A program made the translations under genes and the position numbers. Positions 51,408-61,638 of a stretch of 64,000 nucleotides of DNA are shown here, piece by piece. A model generated the notes under the pieces. It worked only from the letters and a program-made list of their open reading frames with translations, searched no databases and was not told the origin of the DNA. Numbering within the stretch: the stretch's first letter is position 1; each line of letters opens with the position of its first letter. The stretch comes from Schizosaccharomyces osmophilus (taxonomy: Eukaryota; Ascomycota; Schizosaccharomycetes; Schizosaccharomycetales; Schizosaccharomycetaceae): NCBI RefSeq assembly GCF_027921745.1, contig NC_079238.1:310001-374000 (forward strand). The letters are read 5' to 3'.

Positions 51408-51740
51408 ATGTCAGGTGCTGCTCCATCTAGGGAATATTTTAATGAAAACGTTACTCCTGTTCTTTTGGAGGGAATGAAAGTGCTTGCTCGAGATAGGCCT
51501 GAAAATCCTCTCCAAGTGTTGGGCCATTACTTGTTAGATGCTAGTCAGAATCAACTACAAAGAAAACAGCCTGAACCAATGATTTCTGAACCCCAGTCTC
51601 AGGCGCAATCGCAAAATATGAACCAAATTTCCCCAACATCGATTTCGAATTCGAATTCGAATCCCCAATATCCTTCCACAGCAGATGCTTCTCAATATAT
51701 TTCACCAACTTCGGTTCCAGACACGTCATCAGGTCCTTAA
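51408..51740 (+). CDS. sdc1: Dpy-30 domain protein, Set1C/COMPASS subunit Sdc1
   Basis: A 110-residue protein. Residues about 7-45 form the Dpy-30 helix-turn-helix dimer motif: YFNENVTPVLLEGM, LARDRPENPLQVLGHYLL. This motif binds the Ash2 C-terminus in the histone H3K4 methyltransferase complex. The C-terminal half is Gln/Ser/Asn/Pro-rich with a short Ser-Asn repeat. The ATG at 51408 fits the family length (S. pombe Sdc1 about 109); the upstream frame is a poly-Phe product of the T21 tract. In S. pombe I recall sdc1 on chromosome III, so its place next to mto2 may reflect rearrangement, or this may be another Dpy-30 protein. Confidence 0.8.
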   Translation: MSGAAPSREYFNENVTPVLLEGMKVLARDRPENPLQVLGHYLLDASQNQLQRKQPEPMISEPQSQAQSQNMNQISPTSISNSNSNPQYPSTADASQYISPTSVPDTSSGP

Positions 51741-52839
51741 TGGCTTTTGTTGTTGCTCCTTGCTGGAACTATAGAATTGAAATATTTCATTGACGAACTC
51801 TATCCAACGTTTAGGGTGGGCTAGACTCAGCGAAATTACCTAGGGCTTAAGAGAACTATCGAACAAATCCATCAAGGACCATGCTGTGAATATGAATCTG
51901 GTTATAAAAATGTGCTTTCGTTTTTAAGTTGGTTTTAATTCTTGATTACCTTTCTCCGCCATTCCTTAACATGTTGTTAGTCTGAAAAGTACCTGAATGG
52001 ATTCTTTTTCATGGGGATGCATGTTGAGTATAAATACTAACAGGTCGAGAGACCGCGTATGATTACAGCTGAGTTTTCATACTAAACGAATCCACACTTA
52101 CACTTAATCCCTACATCCTTTCAAACAATGGAAAAGCTGTTGTAAGAGAATTAGATCATCCGCTCGGTTGCTTTTCGTATGAACAAAACGCATCAGGCGA
52201 AGGCGAAGGCCAAGTTGGCCTTCGCCTGATGCTACCTAGATTTGCACTCCAGAGCTTAAAAAAGTTTTTTATTTATCTTCTAGTTCTCTATTTTTGTTTT
52301 ATATTCACGTTTGATAACTTGTTTATCAAAATACTATTTTTGGGCATACATGCCTCACAAATTTACTGGTATCTACATATGACGCTTTCCCAGTACTATG
52401 AGAGCAGTAACGAAAAATGACTTAGGCAAAGTGTTGTCCATCATAGGCCATTTTTGTACGTAAAACAGCAATTAGTTCAACTAGTATGCAAAAGATCCTG
52501 TTGTATTCCCTTCCTACTTCAAGCGTATTATTTGTAACCCATAACCCAGGTAACAACAGTCCAGAATTACAGAAATCCTTTTACAATTCGCAAATTCTTG
52601 ATTTCGTAACGTTAAGCTCATTTTATTCTATTCTACTTTATTTGATTTCTTGTAGGCTTATTTATTATACCAGCTTTCCTGGCATCAATTCTTTCCGTCC
52701 CTTTTGCGTTCCTTTGCGTTATCGTGTTTTCCGATATACGTTTGCGTACGCAATCCATTGTTTATATTGAAACGGGAAGTCTGAACTCACACTCCACACC
52801 CTCTGCAAATCTTGAACGGGAATACAGGAACTCGCAGAA
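51741..52839. other. Intergenic region, sdc1 3' / idh2 5'
   Basis: About 1.1 kb. The marked feature is a GC-rich 15-bp inverted repeat at 52190-52232. Two Leu/Phe/Tyr-rich frames (52229-52420, 52486-52770) look like chance AT-rich translations. Confidence 0.6.
52190..52232. repeat. GC-rich inverted repeat, 15-bp arms
   Basis: GCATCAGGCGAAGGC (52190-52204) pairs perfectly with GCCTTCGCCTGATGC (52218-52232). The 13-nt centre (52205-52217) duplicates GAAGGC, so an inner pairing of 52205-52213 with 52215-52223 is an alternative. The repeat is near 60% GC inside AT-rich intergenic DNA. Confidence 0.9.
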
Positions 52840-54273
52840 ATGATCTCGTTACTCCGTAGTCAAGCCTCTTTAAGAGCCATCCCTAGATGCTCACAAGCCA
52901 GCTTTGTATGTACATTAATTCTTACGTCCATCAACAATGAAGACGGGTCCTTCACTTCAACAAGAGGTTCTAAAGCTACTTCATGCTAACCAGCGATATT
53001 AGAGACGTATGAATAGCTCTCAAGCAAAAGGAGCCTTTGAAGGTATCAAGAACGCCAATGGAAACTATCTTGTTACTATGATTGCTGGTGACGGCATAGG
53101 ACCGGAAATCGCAAAATCTGTTGAACAAGTCTTCGCTGCTGCAAAGGTATGTTTCCTTACAGAATGAAAGAGATGAAGTAAAAACAGGACTGACAAAATA
53201 TTGTAGGTCCCTATTGAATGGGAACCTGTCAAGGTTTACCCTCTTTTAAAAAATGGTATGTATTCTTTCATAGAAAACAAATCACGTTGACGAAACGTTT
53301 TGTTTGTTTTTCATCTGCGTTCTTGATTATTAATACTTTCTGCCTTATAGGAACAACCGCTATTCCCGAAGATGCTGCTGAGTCGGTGAGAAAGAACAAG
53401 GTTGCTTTGAAGGGACCTTTAGCAACTCCAGTCGGCAAAGGACATGTTTCTATGAACCTTACTCTTCGTAGAACTTTTGGACTTTTTGCAAACGTTCGTC
53501 CTTGCGTTTCCATTAACGGCTATAAAACCCCTTATGACAATGTCCACACGGTTTTAATTCGTGAAAACACCGAAGGTGAATACTCCGGTATTGAGCATGA
53601 AGTCGTTCCTGGCGTTGTTCAATCTATCAAGCTGATTACTCGTGCTGCTTCTGAACGCGTCGTTCGCTATGCTTTCCAATATGCTCGTCAAATCGGCAAA
53701 GACAACATCACCGTGGTTCACAAGGCTACCATCATGAAAATGGCTGACGGTTTGTTCCTTGACACCGCAAAGCAAATTGCTCCCGAATTCCCTGATATTA
53801 AATTGAATGAGCAAATTCTTGACGATACTTGCCTCAACATTGTTACCGATCCCGTTCCCTACAATGACACTGTCATGGTTATGCCCAACTTGTACGGTGA
53901 TATCGTTTCTGACTTGTGTGCTGGTCTGATTGGTGGTCTTGGATTAACTCCCTCCGGTAACATCGGTAAGGATGCCTCCATTTTTGAAGCTGTTCACGGA
54001 ACTGCTCCTGATATTGCTGGAAAGAGTCTTGCCAACCCCACTGCTTTGCTTCTTTCCTCCATCATGATGTTGAGACATATGAATTTGAATGAGCACGCTG
54101 CTAAAATTGAGACAGGTATGTCTAATGATAATACAATTGTGGCTCTTAATCTAACACTTTTTTTAGCTATATTTGATACCCTTGCCAACAGTCCCGAATC
54201 TCGTACCAAGGACCTGGGAGGTAAATCTTCGAACGTCGAATACACAGAAGCCATCATTTCCCGCCTCAAGTAA
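52840..54273 (+). CDS. idh2: Mitochondrial NAD-dependent isocitrate dehydrogenase subunit 2
   Basis: A 376-residue catalytic subunit of the TCA-cycle enzyme. Five exons: 52840-52905, 53003-53146, 53207-53255, 53351-54115 and 54167-54273; donors are all GTATGT, and intron 1 has a TGCTAAC branch. The N-terminal 22 residues ([16 protein letters not shown]) are a mitochondrial presequence. The dehydrogenase fold shows [40 protein letters not shown], and the metal/NAD motif [21 protein letters not shown]. The C-terminus is [16 protein letters not shown]. Idh2 carries the catalytic isocitrate/NAD sites while Idh1 is regulatory. It is convergent with rmn1. Confidence 0.97.
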
Positions 54274-54476
54274 TGACTTTTATCCTCAATCTTTTTTGCA
54301 TTAATGCCTTCCTTAAGCAATTATGCCGATGACTTTCTACACTGAAATAATATTTCAAATACAAACCATCTAACCCCCTTCTTTAATTTTACAGATTTCT
54401 CAATAAAATAAAAATTAAATGAAATTTATTACCTTAAATAACAGACTAAGAACTGTTATGTTTTCTTTTTTGTACT

Positions 54477-56349
54477 CTATTCATTGCCGTCTTCCATCAT
54501 GTTTTCCGAAGTTTGTAAAGGTATAGTAGCAGTTTTGGCAACCCATTCTAATTGAACATCTTTCAAAGAAGGAATGCGTAAGACTCCATGGTAAAACTGT
54601 TATTAATGTTAGAGAATGTAGTTGACTTCAATTTGTAAACGGCACTTACGCGTTCTGCTGATTTTCTATTTTGAAAATTAATCAACCGTTCATCAGGATT
54701 AAGTTCATCAATACTTTCATAATCGCCAATACTGAAAACGGATTGTAGTAAAGTTTCATTCTTCTCGGGCGTCACATTTTTAACTTTAATCTTTGTAGGC
54801 CGATTGTCTATGGACATTGATGCCAAAGAGAATGCACCTCTACCTCTTCCTCTATATGCAGAAGACCCTCGCTGAGAAGCTAAGGATGAAGAAGGATGAT
54901 GATTCGTGGACTGACCTGCCTGACTTCCCTCACCTGCTACAGGAATACCCAAACTTTCAGCTTCCGCTTTTAGGACTGCTAGCTGAGTTTCCAATAGCTG
55001 TGAATTGTTCTTGCTTTCAGGGTCGGCTTCCCTCATCTTGCTCATTAGTAACTTTTGTTGTTCAAGCTGCTGCAAAGCCAATTCTTGTTTTCTTTTGTTC
55101 AACTCTTCCAGGGCTTTTTTGTTTTCTTCTAGACGCTTCATTCGTCCTTCATGCAGTTTTTGCTTTTCGGCAATATCCTTATGAAAATCTTCGTTTTGCA
55201 ATAAAAGAGTGGGGTCCTCGTCCTCTTGATATTCAACATCTGGAGATTCTGATGAAACTTGAGAAAAATCTTTGCGGAAGGCAGGTCGACCTTGGGAAGC
55301 TTTATTAGAATTATACCAAAAAATTTTAATAAATCTATTGTTGAATATTGGCTCTGGCGTTGTCCATGCATTCTGAGCCGCCTCATGAGATGTAAAAGTC
55401 AATATAGCTGCATGATGCTCAGGATCAAGTTCAACCTTTTCGAGAATACCGAATTTGGAAAAAAACGAATGGACTTTCTCTTCATCCATATATTCTTGGG
55501 GAATATTACGAACATGTAAAACTGTATTCGTTGGATCATTCGACGCAATACGAGCAGGCCGTTGACCCATCGGACCACCCTTAAAATTACGGCCACCAAA
55601 ACCTGCTTGACCCGCCCCGTAAGGGTCATTTCTTGAAACAGGCCGCTTTTTGTTTTTCATTTTTAAATATGAAGATGGATGACCTACAGGAGGAAAAGGG
55701 AGAGGAAAAGGAGGAATTCCAGCTGGACTAGAAGGGTTATAAAATCCAGGATTCTCTGGCATAAACCTTGAATCAGACATCGCAGGAGGAGGATACATTG
55801 GCATTGGCATCATGGGAGGCATTGGAGGAAAGAACGCATTTGGATTTTGCGGAGTTGGAGCGACGTAATTTGGAACAGGAGCACTCTGTTTCGGAGGAAA
55901 AGAATAGCTATCGGAATACTGGGGTGGTTCATTTGCTAGTACAGTAGCGGCCACTTCTGGGGCTTCTTCGAGATAGGATCGTTCACGTAAAACATCAAAT
56001 ATTTTATCAACAAAAGGAACAGTTTCTTGCCTCAAAAAGTCTTCAAGCTGCGAGTAACATAATTGACGAACTTCCTCTTCTGAAGATTCATGCCGCAAAA
56101 GAGCCATAGCATAATCTGACAACACGCCAGCATCAGCATCGGAACTATAGTTACATTAGCATTTAATGCTGAATAATAAAAAATAAAATAAAATCTCTTT
56201 ACAAAGAGACACCTCTTTTGTGTAAGGTTGCTGCTTTACTTACATGGGTTCTAATGCCTTTTCCAGATACTTTTTCAAGTACTAAACTAGTTAGAATTTT
56301 TTTTGCGCTACTAATATACCTGTGCATGTTCCTCTAAAAACAAGGGCAT
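54477..56349 (-). CDS. rmn1: RNA-binding protein Rmn1 (RBM26/27-like)
   Basis: A 560-residue nuclear RNA-binding protein. Four exons: 56349-56320 (ten codons), 56281-56244, 56144-54650 and 54596-54477; the first intron has a TTCTAAC branch. The N-terminal PWI-like domain spans exons 1-3 (LKKYLEKALEP, then SDADAGVLSDYAMALL). A Pro/Met-rich low-complexity stretch follows, then one RRM with RNP motifs VLHVRNIP and AAILTF (about residues 215-290). A coiled coil rich in Lys/Glu/Gln (RMKRLEENKKALEEL) and a conserved C-terminal domain (NVTPEKNETLLQSVF ... FYHGVLRIPSLKDV) complete it. In S. pombe Rmn1 works with the MTREC/Red1 RNA-elimination machinery. The last exon is needed to restore the C-terminal domain. 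Confidence 0.92.
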
Positions 56350-57277
56350 CTTAAATAGAGGAAAGTTCTGTGAAAGGTTCTAGGTATAGGTTGTTGATGG
56401 ACATCTTAGCGGTTGGTACCAACTTCAAAAACTCGGTCATCAAATTAAAAGAAGGAATGCTAAAGAATACTTTGTCAATATATTACCAATTTTGAAGTCT
56501 GTCTTTACCTAACAATCGTAACACTTTTATCAACATTTGTAAAGTTTTGCCAAAATGGATATACTAGGCTTGCGACCATAAATGCCACGAGCTCTTGCTT
56601 TCTATAGATTTGTTTCTTCAACTATTATACTGCATTTGTTCCATGCATTGCTTTTCTGAAAGTAATTTGTGTATACAACCAGCTACTTACTACTTCTCTT
56701 CAGAACAACAGATGAATGAACATTAAAATAAAGCTTTTTCAGTAGAATAAATAAACGTCATCTTGGAATTTTCTCAAAGGCATTGCACAATGTCTACTTA
56801 ATTTTTCAATGGATAATTTACTGCATGTAATATCCATGAGTAGCCATAAGCGTAAACGAAATTAAAGCATCAAACAACAGGGAGCCTTAAATAATAATAT
56901 GTCTCGTGGAAGAGTTGGTAGAGGAAAAAAAAAGGAGAAGCATATCGAATTTTCATGTGTGCCAATGCTTTGAATTGGGTCAATTGATATAAAGAGTGTT
57001 TGAAGGCAAGAGGAAGTACCGTGTGAAATCTAAACAAAAACAAAAAGAGTAAATATCGTGCTCATTGAAAAATACAACAACGAATGATAGGAATTATTTG
57101 GGAGAAGAGCCAGTAAAAATACAGTCCAGTACTAAACTAAAAGTGAATAAAGGATTAACAACCAAGTCGACGCGATGACTAGAAAAGAAACAAACATTTT
57201 CTTATGAAACCCTCCGACTGCTCAGGGAACGAGGGAATTCGGACCATCGGAAAATGATCATGAGAATAAGTAGGCTT
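56350..57277. other. Intergenic region, rmn1 5' / spo7 3'
   Basis: About 930 bp of AT-rich DNA between two minus-strand genes. No defended element. Confidence 0.6.
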
Positions 57278-57910
57278 CTAAAGTGAATCCAACTGCGGAG
57301 GTTTCGCCAGGTCTTCCCTTCTACTTTTGGGTCGAGATGAAAACATCCTTGATTTTTGTGTCAACGCGGAAGAAGGTGCAATAGTTGCAGATGATTTACG
57401 AAATTGCTTTTTTCTCTTTTGACGTCTTTGTTCAGAGGTCAAATAGGCCGTCCGAAACGCTTCCCAGCCTTCTATGACAAGGATGTCAAAACGCTTACTC
57501 GATAATACCAAATGAACTCCGTGGTCTAAAGGATTTCGAAACTGGAAAAAAGGGACAGACGTAATTACGAGGCGAATGTTAAATAAGCGCAAAGCTTTGT
57601 TTGTCTGTTGAACGTAACGCGAAGGATATGCTATGCTTGAACGATAAAGTCCAAGGACATAAAACAACAACATGGTTACAATCCCTGAGAGCAGACATAA
57701 TTTATAAATGAGGTCGATTAACGAATATAGTGAAACCCGAAAAAACACCCGGTACGAAAAGTAAATATTCCATGTCAACATAGATATGTAAAAGGCTAGA
57801 TATTTTCGTCGACGGGAGCAAAGCTGTAGATATGTCTTTCGAAAGGAAGCTTCTAAAATTAAAAGATTATGGTACACAGCCAATGTATTAGGAACAAAAG
57901 GAGAAGACAT
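57278..57910 (-). CDS. spo7: Nem1-Spo7 phosphatase regulatory subunit
   Basis: A 210-residue nuclear/ER membrane protein. Spo7 binds the Nem1 phosphatase, which activates lipin (Ned1), controlling nuclear envelope growth. The family opening PNTLAVYHNLLILEASFR is present, followed by two membrane spans (about 48-70 and 76-100). The soluble segment RLFNIRLVITSVPFFQF and FDILVIEGWEAFRTAYL is conserved in Spo7 proteins. The C-terminus is basic and Ser-rich. The start is the ATG at 57910 (MSSPF); the upstream extension begins with TTG. Slightly longer than S. pombe Spo7 because of the tail. Confidence 0.88.
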   Translation of the reverse strand: MSSPFVPNTLAVYHNLLILEASFRKTYLQLCSRRRKYLAFYISMLTWNIYFSYRVFFRVSLYSLIDLIYKLCLLSGIVTMLLFYVLGLYRSSIAYPSRYVQQTNKALRLFNIRLVITSVPFFQFRNPLDHGVHLVLSSKRFDILVIEGWEAFRTAYLTSEQRRQKRKKQFRKSSATIAPSSALTQKSRMFSSRPKSRREDLAKPPQLDSL

Positions 57911-58496
57911 GGCATTGTATGCTTTATCGAGCGTAAGAATGGAAAGATGCAAGCCAAATAATCTTAAAAAGTTACGAGAAAAACAATCACCAATTTGTCA
58001 TACACTCCCTCTACTCAGTTACCTAAATGCCAACACAGAAATCTTCCAAAACCAATTGCCCTTACAGTTAATATTGTCAATCCTTTGCTGTTATAAGAGC
58101 CACACACGTTTCTTACGACCAAGAACACCTTAATTTTACACAGCAAAGCCAATTAGACAATTTCCATCCGTACAAACTAGTAAGTAAGAAAACCTCTGCA
58201 ATCCAATTCACAAATTGATTGAAGACTCAACAAACTGGAAATATGCGAAAGATGCATAGAAATCGCGCGCATTCCCAAGATCCAGGATTGCGTGGCACTG
58301 TAAGTGTACATAAAGAGCGACACACAAATACACGATATGTATTTAAACGACTACATTAAGATTTCAAAAAGAAAAGAAGGTGTATCGGTACATTGTGTAA
58401 GAAAGGATAACGAGAAGGACTAGATTCTGGTAATCATATTTCCTCGTACATTCAAAGGTAAAAAGTGTAAATAAACCAGACCGTGTAGACGCGTCC
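57911..58496. other. Divergent promoter, spo7 / ctf18
   Basis: About 590 bp. A perfect ACGCGT lies at 58489-58494, directly before the ctf18 ATG. An ATG frame of 19 codons beginning near 58243 ends at a perfect GTAAGT donor, so a 5' UTR intron or upstream coding exon of ctf18 is possible. Confidence 0.5.
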
Positions 58497-61412
58497 ATGG
58501 ATTTTATACCTGATGATGAGGATTTGCAGCAATTACTAGAAGCAGAAGAAGATAAAGGCTCAAGAAATGGTGAGGATGAATATGAGGAAGAAGAAGAGTA
58601 CCTTTTGGAGATGAGAAATGCGAATGCTTTGGAAAATTTAGAGCATCGAAATATCCCAAATGATTTGTTTCGTAGTTCTCAACCAATTGGATCTCCTACG
58701 AGAAATGGAGATGATCTGCCCTCAACTTTGGATTTGTATAGCTCTGAAAATGGGGCATCCAGCATGGATTCTAGCATGGATGAAGACACAAAGTTGCCAA
58801 ATGTTTCAAACACTTCAAAAATTGAGCATGAGAAAGAATCAGCGTATTTAAAAAAGGACCTGAGTAGCTTTATATCCCGTAAGACGATGGATATCGACAC
58901 TCCCATGGCCGAACCCAAGGATGATTTATCCCAAAAGCAATCCCTCTTTTGGCAACAAAACAAGACAGAAATGCCAAAGGGGAACCAGTTCTTTCCAGAA
59001 GAGGAACTTCCTCATGACAGCCTTGCCCAGAAAAGCTTCAGTTCTCTGACTGACTCAGTTCGTCTCCCTTCGCCCGATACAAAACTACCCTTTTCTTTCA
59101 AGGAAGAGTCTGGCACCGATTCTAATCCTTTTTTTCTTCCACCTACGTTTCAGAATGTTCCTAATGCCAAACCTTTGCATGATCTAGACAATCCGTACAC
59201 AAACCCATCAACTGGCTCTTCTAGTACCTTTGGGTATGTAACTGCTCGTACTTCTTCTGGAGCTGTTTTCCACTTTCCCAAACGCTATAATCGCCATGTA
59301 CAGATTTCAACTCAGCAACGCCCTGACTATAATGCTGAGCTATCAAAAACACCTTTCTTCAAAGACACTTTACTTCGAAATGTCCAATCTTGGTCGAAAG
59401 ATTTTCAATCACGGCCCAAAGTGAAACAAGATTTGCTTTCTTCAGCTGGCCATGCAAATAACGCCTCAGGCTTTCCTGCTTTGAAAAGCTTGGTGCGCAC
59501 CGAGGCAATGTGGGTTGACAAGTTTCGCCCTCAATTGTTTCGAGAATTAATCGGTGACGAAAGAGTACACCGAGATGCCATGCGTTGGATAAAGGCTTGG
59601 GATCCGTTTGTATTTGGGCATACTGCTCCTCATGCGTCAGCATCGCCACGTCAACTTGCTATTTCAAAGGCTGTAGCTAAAGATACAGGGCGTCCTGATA
59701 AACGGATTATGATTTTAACAGGTTATGCTGGTTCAGGAAAGACAACTTTGGCTCATGTAATAGCCCGTCAAGCTGGTTATAAGGTCCTTGAAATAAATGC
59801 TAGCGATGATCGTACAGCAAACACCGTTCATGAAAAAATTGACGCGGCTGTCTCGTACCACTCTGCCTTGTCATCCCAGCCTACTTGTATCGTGGCGGAT
59901 GAAGTAGACGGCGGAGATCCAGCCTTCATTCGTGCTCTTGTTACACTTCTGGAAAGCGATGAGAAAGCCAGTGTTGCACAAACTACTACCAAATCAAAGA
60001 AAAAGTCAAAGCAGAAAACTCTTTGTCGTCCTATTATTTGCATCTGCAATGATCTTTATACTCCTGCATTACGGCCTTTACGACCCTATGCTCAAGTAGT
60101 CTACTTTAATGCTCCCCCGCAAGCAACTTTGGTAGGACGTTTACGTTCCATTTGTAGGTCTCAAAACCTATCTATAGACAGTCGCTCTTTAACTTTATTG
60201 ACAGATATCTACAATTCAGATATCCGAAGTTGTTTAAACAGTTTGCAACTGTTGTCTTTAAACGCATCATCTGTTAATCAGGAAATGATAAGACATTTAC
60301 AACCAAAAACGAACTCCTCAACAAATTCTGGTCTCTTATCATCACTTCTACATCGACCTGATGCGCGTTCTCTACGAAGTATAGAAGCATCACAAATTTC
60401 TTATTCACACATAGACACATTACTAAACATGATTGAAAGTGGTAATGATGTAGATGCTACATTAATGGACTGCTATCATGTCTACCTACAGTTGCCTTTT
60501 ACAGATAATCTGTTTTCAAAACCAGCAATAACAGCGGATTGGCTTTATTTTTTCGATCGGCTTAATACACTAACTTACAGAGGGCATCACGAATTGTGGA
60601 AATATATGCCTTATTCAGTAATTCACTTTCATTACTTGTATGCTTCTGCAAATAAAGTTCATCTTACTCGTTATCCTCGTTACGACTTGGAAATGATGAA
60701 GCTTCGTCGCGACCGGCTTGAGATTTTGGATACCTTCATGTCTTCTTTCAATGCCCAAGATTTACAATTCTATAAAAAACAAATCGTGCTCCTAGATTTA
60801 ATTGATCCTTTGTTGAGCGTTATCAATCCGTCGATTAAGAAGGTAAAGTTACTTTGTGTTTGACGCCAACTAATTATGTTTTAGTCTTCTAGAAGCTCTT
60901 ATGCCGAAGATAAAGTAAAAATTGAGCATGCCGTGCGAATCATAGACCACTACAACCTACGGCTAAATCATATTCCAATCGGTGATGGCCAATACACCTA
61001 TCGACTTGAACCGTAAGTATAATATAGGACACCAACAACTGTCTAACCTTTCAGCCCTCTAGAAGAACTAGTATGGAATCCTCCCTCTAGTACGTATTCA
61101 ACTAGACAATCGCTTTCTCAAGAACTTCTTCGGAAACGTCTTGAACAAGTCCAAAAGAGCTCTATTTTAAAGCCTTCCTCTTCGGAATCATCAAAAAAGA
61201 AAAGAAAAGAAGTAGGACTTGAAAGAACTATACGACGCGACTTTTTTGGTAGAGAAATCAAAATTCCTCAACAAAATGAAAATAGCCTAGAGCATGAAAC
61301 GTCCCCAATATCTTCAGAGAAAGCTATTGCAGTTAATTTGAAGTTTCATGATGGGTTTTCAAATGCTATTCGAAAGCCTATCTCCCTTCATGACATCCTT
61401 CATTTTGAATAA
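58497..61412 (+). CDS. ctf18: Alternative clamp loader large subunit Ctf18
   Basis: A 943-residue AAA+ subunit of the Ctf18-RFC complex, which loads PCNA for sister chromatid cohesion and the replication checkpoint. Exons: 58497-60842, 60885-61012 and 61055-61412; introns have GTAAAG and GTAAGT donors with CTAAT/CTAAC branches. The acidic N-terminus (DFIPDDEDLQQLL) is usual. The ATPase begins MWVDKFRPQLFRELIGDE; Walker A is GYAGSGKT (Lys415), Walker B is CIVADEVDGG. The RFC box KVLEINASDDRT and ICICNDLY follow. The C-terminus contains RRDFFGREI, the conserved end that contacts Dcc1/Ctf8. The ATG at 58497 was chosen as the first compatible with the acidic start. Confidence 0.95.
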
Positions 61413-61638
61413 TTTGTATATTAATATAATTCTTTATTTGTTTTATTGTTATTTGAAATCCATTTTCGCTAGTAATATTGTCTCACAATTTCTATTTACC
61501 ATCTGTGAATTCTGCTATTACCACAGAAGGCAGGTATTTAGCTTAATGACTTAATCGCTTCCAATTTAGTTTGAAGGCTTCGTTTTTTTCGTGCCGTTAG
61601 TAAAAAAAAAATTGATTCCCCATTCTTTTTACTGCATT

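Noticed and set aside
52229-52770. Two hydrophobic frames between sdc1 and idh2
   Set aside because: Phe/Leu/Tyr/Ser bias typical of translated AT-rich DNA; no motif.
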